Source of the DNA: Ganoderma boninense
Taxonomy: Eukaryota; Basidiomycota; Agaricomycetes; Polyporales; Polyporaceae
Direction of reading: 5' to 3'
NCBI GenBank assembly: GCA_002900995.3
Contig: CM035304.1
Coordinates: 2,137,476 to 2,201,475 of the forward strand
DNA length: 64,000 nt
A program made the position numbers and the translations under genes. Of the stretch, positions 11,490 to 22,694 are shown in pieces (the stretch's first letter is position 1; every line of letters starts with the position of its first letter). The notes beneath the pieces were generated by a model. That model had not been told where the DNA came from, ran no database searches, and was given only the letters and a program-made list of their open reading frames with translations.

Positions 11490-12660
11490 GTGCCAGGCGA
11501 GCTTCCTGTCCCGATCATCTTGGGGTCTCGTCGGACGACTGGTGAGCTGACCCCTAGTAGCTCAGACATCCTCCTTCTTTGTTGTTCACCACGTTCAAGG
11601 GGCGCTCACCCCACAATGTCCGGCTGGAGGTCTAGGAAGCCATCTCATGGTCATCTGGCCGTCGTATTCCGAGCCGCAGTAGACCGCCGATGCACGCCCT
11701 ATCTATCGCTTGGAAAACGATGTGGCGACATCCCGGCAGCGGACTTTCCAGCGAGGAGTGCAGGAAGATCGAGTATCGCGAGCGTGGCGGCATCCTTTAT
11801 CTGTAGAAACCCTTCGACCCTTCAAGTTGTCGAGGAGAACAATCTCGGTGAGTGAGCTCGTGCGTCCTGAGTTTCCTTTTTCTAAGACCTCGTCTGTCAG
11901 GCACACCATCCATTGTACATCTCCGACTGAAGGGACGAGGATCATTTCTTATTTGGAACTCTGGGAGGGAATAGGCTTGCAGGTATGTTTTCGTTTTCAA
12001 CCTTTGTTTACATGGTTCGCTACAGCGATGGCGTCGTCTCTTCATTTCTTGTCTCGTGTTGCTGGGAGCATCGTGTGGCGCATCGACGCCCTGGGATCCG
12101 TTGACTCCGAGCAAATATGCCTCACGATCTTGATTCGCTCCGCACTCCCGTTATGTCTGAATATGTTAACGTGCTGAGCGTGACGTGCGGGACTGCAACT
12201 GAACAAGTCCACGCACACACAATGATCCACAGAGCGCGAATATCGAGACTGCCGTCGGCTGGGATTGGCGGCTTGACAACCTCTATGTGGTTGTTACTAT
12301 GATATTTGTGCCGCAATGCTATGAAGAGATGGCCACCTTTAGCTGTCGTACGTCCCCAGATCAAGATTGCCGTCTGCGGGACATGTTGGCGCGATATCAG
12401 AATTGGGTCGAATCTGCAGCATTTGTATAGACTCTATCCAATAGTCCGCGAATCGCTAACATTTTGGGCTACTAGGCACAAACTCGGCCGATGTGGGGGA
12501 GAGGGGCGCGTCGGATATTCACGCGGATCGACGGAAGATAGCAAGTGGGTGCCGTTACAGAAATGCGATCCCTTCGCGGATAGGGTCACAGGTAAGAAGC
12601 TCTGTCTCCATGTTACCAGCATTCTGAACCATTCTGACGTTCGCTTTCGCTTTCAGTAGT
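11490..12660 (+). CDS. unidentified spliced gene or relic
   Basis: Splice signals repeat at sensible spacing on the plus strand: donors GTGAGC at 11847 and GTATGT near 11983 and acceptors TCTGTCAG near 11900, GCTACAG near 12026 and CCACAG near 12231. Between them lie protein-like blocks: ENNLG joined to TPSIVHLRLKGRGS, then ETAVGWDWRLDNLYVVV with CYEEMATFSCRTSPDQDCR (12245-12410), and a charged block at 12480-12590. At least one in-frame stop remains in my assembly (after WNSGRE), so it may be broken or my exon borders may be wrong. I do not recognise the family. Confidence 0.3.
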
Positions 12661-12679
12661 AACCCCTCAACACGAGAAG

Positions 12680-13403
12680 GTAGAATGAGTATATGTCTTA
12701 CGCTCATGTCCGATGCACCTGCTTGTAAAGCGAGCTTGTTACTGGGAACGCGAAGATCCGAGCAGACGGAGCGGCTGGAGGGGTGGGTAAGCTAACATGC
12801 GTCGACAAGGATTTCGCCGCTTTTAGACTCACATCTTTGTAAAGATTTCCACCGTGTGGTCCTCGGCTGCTTGTCGCAAGATTTTGAGTGCGTCCTCCTC
12901 CCACTTGAAAACTTCGAGTCCGACGTGCCGAAGCAGCTGACGTACCTCCGTTTCGAAGTCTTCACCATCTATCCCCTCGGGAGGGTCGAGATGTGTGAAA
13001 TGCATCGGAAGAAGGAGTCGACGCACCGCGGGCGAGCGTTCGCGTGGCTAGAGCTCACGGAGCTTATCAGTAAGTGCGAATTGAACACCTTCAGGCTCCA
13101 ACCTCATGCGAAATAGATGGAGAAAAGCATCTTCGACTCCCTTGTGCAAGGCCTGGACTGCCTCGTGTGTCTATCGTATGTCTATTTCTTGGAAGGGTCG
13201 ATCTCGTTTGCGATCGTCCGGACCTGGGGAGGACATTGGTAGGGGCCCGGGTGAGCGCATAGGACAAGCAGTGTGCTCACCAGCTTGCAGAACGACAGCC
13301 CGCCGATGGCAGGTACCAGGTACGGTCTCATCTTCATCCATGTCACTTGCCCCTCACCCACATCCCCAGGCGTCTGGTCGGTCTGCGTCGGACGATGCAT
13401 CAT
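12680..13403 (-). pseudogene. tandem histone-H3-like (CENP-A-like) double fold locus
   Basis: Read on the minus strand, LSFCKL (exon to 13281) is joined across a 57-nt intron (13224-13280, GTGAGC...CCCCAG) to VRTIANEI. This matches the alpha-1 pattern of H3, LPFQRLVREIAQDF. Then AVQALHKGVEDAFLHLF (13104-13172) fits H3 alpha-2, and AVRRLLLPMHFTHL (about 12985-13030) fits loop 2 and alpha-3. A second fold follows in the same frame: FETEVRQLLRHVG, then FKWEEDALKILRQAAEDHTV (12833-12957), again alpha-1, loop with the Trp seen in CENP-A, and alpha-2. A donor GTGAGT ends that exon at 12833; the last exon is unclear. Breaks: a TAG at 13182-13184 with a frame change before alpha-2 of fold 1, and a TAG at 13048-13050. 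It could be a pseudogene, a divergent gene with unseen splicing, or a victim of base errors. Confidence 0.5.
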
Positions 13404-13563
13404 CGGAGCTCATTTCGCGATCGTCGACGCTGGGCGAGGTCTTGAGCGCGTCGCGCGGCTTGTTCGTCAACTGTAATCGTCGTTAGATGTTCATCCCACC
13501 GACTCATCGTCTTGGCCATCGTCCAAGGAATCAATTGAGGGCGCTGCTTCGAACGTATCCAGT

Positions 13564-14295
13564 CTATGCGCACGAGTCAGGTGTCCTTTGCATTCCGGGA
13601 AGCTCTGCCTTCCACGCATGCAACTTGTGGGTGCGTCCCGTGCCATTGCACACTCTACGAGTCTCAGCCTGACTTTGAACCGCCGAGAAGGACAGCGAGG
13701 ACATGGAAGGTGTTAATGCTGATGAAGGAGGCGGTGAAGCCTGTTTCCGTCGACAATTATGGAACGGACACAGGTGACACCCAGCTTCAATCATACCGCG
13801 CTTCGGGCCACAGGGACGTGGACGTCTGGTGCCTCCCCGCCTGCCGACCGGAACCCTTTGCGATGAAGGGACAATCTGCAGCAAGACAACGATCTGGATG
13901 TCCGACGGATCGGATTCACATTCGATTGTCCCGGATTTCATTCCCTTCGCTTGGTCCAGGCCTTTCACCATGTCTCTGTCACCGAGGTCCTCTGTTCCAT
14001 GCACTCGCTCGTGGGTGGTCTGTCTGGTCCCTCGTTGCCGCACGATCGCAGTCGAAGTGGAATGATCGCCCTGGCTATCGTCGAGTCGTGAAGTTGTAAC
14101 TGAACCTGTGCAAGACGTATTCAGGGAGAAGACTGGATTTGAAGGAAGGACAGCATGCGTCCGTTCGCGCTGGCAAGCGCGGTTTGCAGAACCGCCCCAT
14201 TCCCACGTGCAACTAATCCGCAACCCTGTCCTTGTCGCCGTCAACTGCCGATTCCTCTTCCGTTTTTCCTCGCAGCCCATCTCGCTCGCAACCAC
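13564..14295 (-). CDS. unidentified open frame upstream of the H3-like locus
   Basis: A 243-codon minus-strand frame with no stop, rich in Arg, Ser and Thr, ending about 160 bases before the H3-like exon. The interval between them codes an acidic, Asp/Ser-rich stretch (DDREMSSDDASSDADRP near 13415). It could be an N-terminal tail region of the H3-like gene, or chance in GC-rich DNA. No domain is seen. Confidence 0.2.
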   Translation of the reverse strand: MVASEMGCEEKRKRNRQLTATRTGLRISCTWEWGGSANRACQRERTHAVLPSNPVFSLNTSCTGSVTTSRLDDSQGDHSTSTAIVRQRGTRQTTHERVHGTEDLGDRDMVKGLDQAKGMKSGTIECESDPSDIQIVVLLQIVPSSQRVPVGRRGGTRRPRPCGPKRGMIEAGCHLCPFHNCRRKQASPPPSSALTPSMSSLSFSAVQSQAETRRVCNGTGRTHKLHAWKAELPGMQRTPDSCA

Positions 14296-14299
14296 GATC

Positions 14300-15960
14300 C
14301 CATCACTGCCTGTTCGGTGCCACTGTCACCACCACTGGATGACATCGAATTCGCTTGCGACAACCTCGTCCTTGGTCCGCCTTGTGCATGTGCGTGCAAT
14401 CCTTGGTGCCGAGTTCTCCTGACAGTGGTAGCCCAACTTCGACTCTCACGCGGATGTGACATTGGGGGTGAGAAGTCGACGAGGGTTGACTAGGCGACGG
14501 CGAGGCGGGGTGCACGCAGTGCTTGAGGATCCGCGGGGTGGGCGGGATTAGTTGGGCGATGCGAGTATGTTACTGACTTCGCACTGCTGAGACGACGGTA
14601 CTTGTACAATTATCGTATGTTTATAGCTACACGTTCAATACATGGGAGGGAGGGCTGGTAATCAAAATGTTAGATTGAGGTGGCACGACCTTGGACTTGC
14701 CGTGGATGGAGCTGAACCTGAATCCTGCAACTCTCACTCCACGAACTTGCCACGAACGGTTGCATCACGTTGACGAACATGACTCGTGCCAGCCGCTGCG
14801 TAGGAATTACGCGGCGGTACAGTGCTGCGCTCGCACCGGATCCGGAGTCCAATGATTGAGGGAGAGTGTGGCGCTTGTGGGGTGGGTGCGAAAGGATTGG
14901 TTTCCGAGTGATGGAGGCGTAGAGGCGGCACGGCAAAAGGGATGGTTGAAGGGATGCTGACCAGAAGGACGCGACTTGCTTGTCTACAGAGACGATGGGG
15001 ATGGTGGGGATGGGGCCTGCCTAACGAGCGTGCTGGAGGTGATGGCGGGAGAGCAGAGAGCGGGTGAGTAACGTTCTTACGAAGGCATGAAGACGGATGG
15101 CTTACCTCTGCCACGTTACGGATCACCCTCTCCAATGACAATAACGTTGTATATGGAACCCTACGCCACTGAGTGCGACCAGGACGAAGACGACGAGGTT
15201 GGTTATTCACTGTTGGAGGAGGATAGGGTGGTATGATGACCTGAGAAGGGATGCATTGGATCCTCTACGAAACGTCATGAGCGGGATTGGGGCGAGTCGG
15301 GACAACAAGTGCTACAGGGTAAAACGCGCAGGGAAGGGTTACAGTTTCCGATCTGGATGTGGTTTAGACAGCACAACTCGGAGGACGACACGATCGTGGA
15401 GGAACGGCGAAGCAGGGAGAGGAGTCCAGAGAGGACAAATGACGGAATATCGAGGGAATCATGGATGCTGCAAGGCGATCGTGCGACGGCGCTGCAAAAC
15501 CGAATGTCATCGAGCGGAAAGCTGCGGCCAGGGGTGATGGGCTCCGTGTAGACTGAAGTGTGGCTCGGGGAGTCGCGCGCAGGACGCGCCGCGAACGCAG
15601 CCCAAGGTGGGGTACCTCTCGTCAGCACCGCCCGAGGTCCAGAAGCCAGAGCCATTGGGCTCGCAATACACAAGGATATAGATGCAGATGGACTTACCTG
15701 GTTTCTTGTTCCTCTCGACTCGCATGCCTCCCACTTATGCCGCACGATGCATGCTGGTTCTGTTACGCCTGCTCCATTGCTTCTCTTCACGATTCTTGCT
15801 CTCGCGCTTGTCCGTGCTTGAGACTGGGCGCACGTTTGGCTTCATCACGTGGTCAAGCAGTCGGGTGGGCAGCAGATGTTGCAAGAGGAGGCGCAGGAGA
15901 GAAACGGTATAGCGAAGATGAGAGGCGGTAGTACCGGAGAGTATTGGTGGGAGTGGAACA
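14300..15960. other. no gene supported
   Basis: There are frames on both strands, including a minus-strand one (14734-15210) with a good GTAAGC donor near 15105 and following acceptors, but no recognisable domain or complete model. Confidence 0.35.
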
Positions 15961-16004
15961 GGTAGATTAGACGCCAATGTTGGGTGGTCGGCGTCTAATC
16001 TACC
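15961..16004. repeat. perfect 15-bp stem inverted repeat
   Basis: GGTAGATTAGACGCC, a 14-base loop, then the exact reverse complement. No run of T follows that would suggest a terminator. It may be the remains of a short inverted-repeat element or an RNA hairpin. Confidence 0.85.
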
Positions 16005-16959
16005 GCTGTCGACTCCGCCCACATCTCCTACTTATTTCTCCCACTCGGGTCCCCTCTCAGCGCCATTCTCCCGACCACTGTGCTACTTGTCTCTCGAGGT
16101 CTTGCTCTCGTCACCCGGAACTCGAAGGATGACCGTTCAACCACACGGCTTTTGCGTAGTTGAGCCGTCGTGCTGGAGCTCCGAGTCGGTATCAGCTGGT
16201 ATGTCTCGTCTGTTAATCATTGGAGGAAGGGTTGGCCTGAAGTTCTTCGAATTCAACAAGTAGCGGGGTGCTGGCGCGTTGTGCCCACGCCTCCTCTTGC
16301 GTGGGCACCACGGCATGGCATTCAAAGTTGTCTGGTGAGTCTCGTTCTCCCTCGCGGTTCCTTCTTTCCTGCGATCACTCACTTCATTCTCTCATTTTTG
16401 TATGCTGTCTTTATGCGCATGGCATCAGCCTATTGGCTTCCCTGTCCTCCAATATTCTCTTCTTCTTCTTCTCCACACCCACGGTGCTAGCGTAGGTACG
16501 TCGCTCTCGGAATATTTGCGTTGTTCTCCGTCCCGATCCTAGCCTGCCCGTCTTCGGAGGTGGAGAGATCCACCCTACCACCATTCCCCCTTGTAGCATC
16601 TCCCTGGCAGACACGGCTGCCGCTTCTCATCCTCGACGTGCAAAGGCCAGCATCCCTCTCTCCACTGCCCAGGCTCTCGTCGCTGTCCACTACTTCCAGC
16701 CTGTCCATATCGTCGCTTGTCGCGCACATCATCTGTGTCGTGGCAAGCCTCACCTGTGCCATCACGCACCTCTTCTGTGCCGCCACCACCACCGCTGATC
16801 CGTACGTGATGTCCTCTCATCTTGAATCATCTCAAATTAACTACCCTTACAGGTCTGACGCTTGGGGCCTTTGCACCCCAGACCTGCTGAGCCGCCGGGG
16901 CACCTGGAAAGCCTTTACCGCGGAGTGAATCCCTTCCAGGAGATGGAAGCAGAGGCGCT
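16005..16959. other. no gene supported
   Basis: Pyrimidine-rich plus strand with several short hydrophobic frames (16170-16490, 16521-16928). An acceptor CTTACAG near 16854 is followed by a short open frame. It may be 5' sequence of the Trp-rich family gene that follows. Confidence 0.3.
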
Positions 16960-17792
16960 CAAGCGCCGCCCTCACCGCGCCCACTTCAACCACCACCGCT
17001 GCGCTCGTCCCTGTTGCGCCTATCCCTGCTATGCTTTCTTTGTCTTCATCTGCTGCACCTGCGTCCTCAACGCGCTCTCAAGGTCACCCGCCCGCAGAAG
17101 GACTACGATGAGCTCCGAATGGAGCGACTGATTGCAACCAGGCTCCCATCACACGTAATGGCCGGTATGAGCGCTGAGGAGTACCTTGCACTTTACGGGC
17201 TGGAGATAGAAGATGGCGACACTCTGGTCGAAGAGGAGGACTGTCAGCTGGATCTTGAGGCACCGCAGTGGGCTACGTCGGGCAAGGAGCAGTTCCACGA
17301 GGTGAGCACATCCGACTTTTGGGTCAAACTGGTCGATGCATGGTGGGCATTGGAGCAGGCGTTGGGCTTTGAGGCTGGGCAGGTGAGTGTCTTTGCTGAA
17401 CTTCACGGACAATCTCGGTGCTCACAAATGACTTGCAGCTCCTCACGAAGTCCCGCCCGGAGTAGATCGGCATTAGGATCAAGTTTGGGCGCAAGACGAG
17501 CCTGACGATCAAATCTCTTACCAACTTCGTCTCGGCGTGGAAAAAGTGGTGGGCAAGGCTCCAGCCCGCATCCCGTCGTTCGGACGATTCTTCCGGGCCG
17601 CTAGCCCAGGTCGCGCCTGAGGATGCCTCCGAGTGGGGAATCCTCCAGGAGAGCGGTGCTAACGGCATCTTCATGACCGTCATGTCCCTCACATGGTGGG
17701 TGCAGGCTCCCGACGCTGACACCATCGAGGTCGCCGACGCCGCGTATGACGTTACGTGGGCCTTCCGCACGATGGCTTTGCTCGCCGTCTGA
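16960..17792 (+). pseudogene. broken member of a Trp-rich orphan family of basidiomycetes
   Basis: A low-complexity Thr/Ala/Pro/Ser N-terminal part (about 16965-17090) precedes a conserved core: RLPSHVMAGMSAEEYLALYG, an acidic stretch, WATSGKEQF, STSDFWVKLVDAWWALEQAL, then after an intron (17382-17440, GTGAGT...TTGCAG) LLTKSRPE. The core continues with FGRKTSLTIKSL, FVSAWKKWWARLQP and a C-terminal segment with WGILQESGANGIF and MSLTWWVQAPD. I recall such proteins as multi-copy and uncharacterised in agaricomycetes. Two breaks are seen: a one-base shift between TRSQGH and RPQKDYDEL near 17090, and a TAG exactly where the family pattern RPEE would have Glu (17466-17468). Function unknown. Stop at 17790-17792. 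Confidence 0.5.
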
Positions 17793-18594
17793 CGGCACCA
17801 CTGTCGTGGAGTCTGCACACCTTGAGCTCGTGTCGATTACCTGCACCGCGCATAGAGATAGAGCGCGCCGTGTGCCTCTCTACTCTATGTTATCTCTCCT
17901 GTATGTTTTCCCGTCTTCCTACGTATGCTGCGTTATTGTCGTCATCACATTGTCTCTCTTTCGCATACAATATTAGTTAATGTTCCGGTTATTCTGTCCA
18001 AGAACCGGCTATCAGAGGTTGGGGGCAAAGGCTACACAGGCATGCAGCGCTATGACCCCAGGGTTATCCCGCCGGAGGACAACCCCAGCTTACCTGATTT
18101 TAACTCCAGTACTATTATGAACCATGGCACTGGGGATGACCTGTCGGCAACTCACCCTCAGGATGAATCGAGTTTTGACCCTGGGTTAAACGCTGCTGCA
18201 CGTGATCTGGCGGGCGGTTGCTACAGCGGGTTCGTATCGCTGGCTCGGGACAATTCGGGACAGGGGACCAAGGCCTCAGGCAATCAGGCAGGACGTTCGG
18301 GGAGAAAATGTGTTGTCAACGGTTCTACTCGCATACATACATGCATTGTAGTACTACATACGATACACAGTTTAGAAAAATGGAGCGCAAAAAGGCACAT
18401 GCAATGCACAGTCGTTCTCAGAGCACTGGTGCCGTCAAAACGATCATTTGGGACACAGCAGCGAGCTAGGACAGGGGTGGCACACAAGATGTACAGCAAA
18501 TATACGACCGCGACAGCGGGGCGCGAAGGTGCTTTACAGCGTGAATCAGAGCCTGACACTCCAGACCACCCAAAGGGAAGATGACACGTTAGGC

Positions 18595-18618
18595 AATGAG
18601 CTCGAAAGCGAGCTCATT
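18595..18618. repeat. 10-bp perfect hairpin
   Basis: AATGAGCTCG, AAAG loop, CGAGCTCATT. No gene context for it is evident. Confidence 0.8.
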
Positions 18619-19952
18619 CCCATGCGTGTCAACCTCTCTAAGGCGAACACCTGGAGCTTCGGGCCCTACGCACCTTGCTGTAGGCTCCGCGATGGAGGTG
18701 CTGGAGGGAGGGAGGGACACTCACAAGGGGAAGTCCAGGGAGGGAGGGAGTCTGCGGAGGGGAGGAAGATGGGGGAAGGAGACAAGGAGGGTGCGCCTGC
18801 CACCGACGCTGCGGCAAGGACTCGGAAAACTTCAGCTCACACCATCGCCATCATGATATGGATGGGATCAGGCGCCTGAGAGGATATGTCCTGAGGTTGA
18901 AACAATGAGAGTGCAAGTTGGGTTTGTCTTCAGAAGTTGAACTCAGGTTGAAGCGACAGAGGGTTGACCCCAGGTTGCGCGTCTGGGTTAAGCTGGTCTT
19001 GAAATCTCGGCTTATGCGCTCCGCACAAGTTTCGAATAACCTGGGATCAAAACACTCAAGTTAACTCTGGCCCATTCCGCTCTAGTTCAACCCTGGTGCT
19101 AAATCCCGTCTGGCCGTGTATACACGTGTATTCTGTACCCGGGGGTACCCGTTCGTTTCCTGGCTTACCCGAGGTGCGCTAACGTTGCGCAATGGCCTTA
19201 CACAGGCCTCAGTGCTCCCATTTGAGAGTGAGCGCAGTGTCTATGGCTAGGCACGTGCTCTGCTCCGCTGGGGCAGGTAGGGAAGTAGTCTCCTTCCCAT
19301 CCGTTCTGGCACCAAAGGATATTGCGCCAGAACGTCTGCACTAGAGGAGCGCCGCGTGCGCGCGGCAGAAACCTTGGGTACGCTAGCATGGCGAGATAGC
19401 AAATTGTCGCGTTCATTGCTCAACGAGTTGATAAGTTCATGGCTCAACGAGCTGACCGATGCACAGAGAGCTTGATTGATACGGGGATCGAGCGACCCCT
19501 CTGTTTGGTTTATGGTACAACTAAGGCATCAATGGAGCACGTCCCCATGCAGGGGTTGAAGGGTTCAAGGAATCAGTTGCCAGTCATTGTTTCGAACTTT
19601 TGAACCTACACATTCACAGGATCTCCAAACGAGCAGAAACATTGAGTCGGCCATTAACGGAAGAACAGCATTCAGGCCGAACCGGGTACTATGGCCAGTT
19701 GATGGGTGCTTTGAATTATGGAGCAGCAGTAACCTTGTACCCAAGGTAATTTCGGGCTCAGCTAAGGGCGCCATGACAAGGAGGTTACGGCACATGCTCA
19801 CCTCCCTCATGCGCTGATACACTGATGGACGGTCTGGACTCCGCTAGGATACTGCGGAAAAGAGGCAGAGGTGGAGTGGCACTGTGAATGGGGCAAGGAC
19901 CAACGAGTCCATCACTGAGGGTGCGAGGAAGGTGGTCGGCTCTCGCGAATAG

Positions 19953-20003
19953 ACCGAGGGACGTGCAGACGATCCGAGGGACGTGCAGACGATCCGAGGG
20001 ACG
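19953..20003. repeat. 20-bp tandem repeat, about 2.5 copies
   Basis: The unit GATCCGAGGGACGTGCAGAC occurs exactly once at 19971-19990, nearly exactly just before it, and partly just after. Confidence 0.9.
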
Positions 20004-21899
20004 GTGGATGATGGAGATAACAACGTACGACCGTCGCGCATGAAGGGGGCGAGGACGCTGGAGCTGAATGGGAACCAAATGAAAAGGGGACAACACACCC
20101 GTAAGGCTTTCGCTACCTCCGGGACGAGTGCGCTATCGGAAGAAAGCGCGATAGTGGGTAAATGGTATGGAGAGGTCGGAGACTCCGTAAACGTCGAGAG
20201 TCCACGCGCGGACTACCCGGGGTGGTCTCGTATACGCTATGCTTGCACGGGTGAGAGTGAGAGTGAGTGAGCAGATGGTCACTGTCGAGTCGATGTCGGC
20301 CGGGGGAGGAATTCCCTATCCTTCTGTCGAGTCAGATCATAAGCGTGGGGTGCCAAAAGCTGCATAATCATGGGGAAAAATGGGTATATATACAGGAGTG
20401 GGACGGGACCCGCGTGGGCTGACCTTCTACTACTACTACTCGAAAACGTCCTCCTCCGCTGGAATCACTAGCTCCTCCCGGAGTCCCACAGGCTCCGTAA
20501 GCCTCGACTTGTGCGCCACCGGTCCATGAGCTAGCTGGGCCTCGTGCGGCGGATCAACGCATATAGGTCATGGAGGCCGCGTCTTGAGCGCTTGAGTGCA
20601 ACACGTCATGACACGGTCACGTGTACGCGTCGGGTGCTCAAGGACCAGTCGACGAAAACTAGGGGACAAGTCGTGGTATTGAATGGGGGTCCGTCCCCCT
20701 CGATCCTCCTGTTGCAGGTGGCGGAGACTACGTGCAAGGGATGAACCTGGAAACTTCGGGGAGTGCGGAGTCAGCGGGACCACCAGGAAACTAAAGGGGG
20801 CCTCGGGTGGTGGCTTTGGGGCATGCGTTCGGAACGGGGGGGGGTGCGGGTCGAGTGCCTTCCGAGGGTGCGGACTCCTCAGTGCGAAAAGTGGGGGCAT
20901 TTCGGGGGTTTTGGAGCATGGAGAGGCACCGGGCCTATCAGCGCAAGCATATGTCTGACATCCGTGTTTGCGAGGTGGACGATGTGACTTCAGGGATGTA
21001 AATACCTCCTATAAATCCACGAACTATGTTCAGAAAACTATTCAGTCACAGACATGACCATTTCAAGGCCACATTGTATCCATTAGATACTCCAGGCCCC
21101 ACCCCCCCAGGCCTAGGTCCCCCCTCAAGTTCGGCCTCGACACAGGCATTATTTGAGTAAAATAAGTTATACCCGATCATGTATTTTAGGAACCACAGAT
21201 ATACATGTCTTAGATATTGTGAGATGTGACATGGACAAGGTTCTATAGCTACCTGAGTTCAGCCATGACACAGATTCTGGCATTCTCAGCTCCAGCTTTA
21301 GGGCATACACTATCAGGCAACTTGCACATGTCTACCTATAGGTCCATGACAATAAATACGGGACATCCACTACTCCATAAACTAAAATAACTGTAGGTGG
21401 TAGTATAAGCAAATCCTTCTGGGTCCTGTTTGTTGCCATGGGTTCCAGAGAGTGTGATCTGGCTTCACACAGCCTGTCATGCACCAGGATAGGACACTGG
21501 AAGTCAGAGATTGTAGCGCAAGGCATGTTGTGATATGCTTATGGTCATTCTGCTAGAATGAGTTGTTGGAACACAGATTTTGGGCAAGCGAGCACCTGCT
21601 CACTGGGTGTTCCTGATGTACAATATGGAGCGGGATTGTACTGTTTTGTAGATCATCTGTTTGCCTCTGTACCATGACGACATACAGGACAACCTGAATT
21701 CCACTCACTTTTGCTGCTCAGCTTGACCCCAGACAGATTTTCCAACATGGGTATGGGTTTTTCTGCACACAGAGGTTGGAGCTCATCGTGCACGACAACC
21801 CAGTGCTCGTCACTTTGGTCACTCACCCACTCAGCATGGTGACCTGTGTTACCCATGTCACGGCACCCTTAGCTGAGCCTAAAGTACACCAGACGTTCT

Positions 21900-22062
21900 A
21901 CAGCTCCTCTCACCAGCGCTCTTCAGATCCATTTCACAATTTCACTGATGGGAATTGCAACATCACCATTTGGCCTTGTATTTGTCCCATTTGAGAGAAG
22001 CAGTGAGCTTGCGAGCCACCGTGAGAGGAGCGTAGAACATCTGGAGCCGAGACTAGTAGGGA
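21900..22062 (+). repeat. dispersed repeat, deaminated copy
   Basis: This stretch matches 57021-57185 over about 160 bases at roughly 75-80% by eye, for example AGGAGCGTA-AACNTCTGGAGCC and the ATTTCNCTGATGGG block. Many differences are CG in the other copy against CA or TG here. Confidence 0.75.
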
Positions 22063-22694
22063 AGGAAGGTACACCCAGAACATCAATTTGTGGAGGTCTC
22101 TGAATGAGGGGACTACACACTTATTTGTCAATTTTGTCCACAGATGTCTGTTTTGACCAGATTGCAGATAGACCTCTGTGATGGACCTCCAGCCGACATC
22201 TGTGCAGGAGACATCCTCTAGACATCATAATGCGCTCCCTCTATGTCCATGCACATGATCTCCCTTTCCCGAGCCTATTTGCAGAATTACAACCACTTCT
22301 ACCCTACCTTCCAGGAGAACTGCAGTCAATCCGGATCTCGTGATACAATGCAGAGGACACTATTCAACTTGTTTTTTAGTTGTGCTAAATGCAGAGCCTT
22401 TGAAATAAGAGAGACAAAGTTGCCATCTAGTGTCATGGTCAATGGACGTCTGGGTTGGGATGGAGACAGTGGCCGTGTGCATGGTGGTCGAATGCGAGGA
22501 CAGGATGGTTGCAGTGGGGAGAGGATGTCAACCTTCCTCTTTTAGCCCTATGTTTTACTAGCCAGCTAGACTGGCTAGGATCTATTTGTGTTGGAAAATT
22601 GGTTAGAGGAAGATGGAGCTAGTGAAGGGAGAGCTGGATAGAATATTGTTAAAGTCTGTTGCAATGCCTCAGCCACTGAAGATATGTGACTACA

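Larger units (their letters stand above)
17793..20994. other. gene-free stretch with small repeats
   Basis: After the pseudogene there is an AT-richer 3' flank, then 18.0-19.1 kb in which words such as GACCCCAGGTT, GGTTGAA and AACCTGGG recur in both orientations, suggesting an old dispersed repeat. At 20284-20545 a TGTCGAGTCG start, TATATATA (about 20392) and CTACTACTACTACT look like a degraded LTR or promoter, without proof. At 20850-20950 a frame with TPQCEKWGHFG resembles a damaged zinc knuckle of retroelement ORF1. Confidence 0.35.

Noticed and set aside
13566..14099. 177-codon plus-strand open frame
   Set aside because: Overlaps the longer minus-strand frame and has no domain or splice support.
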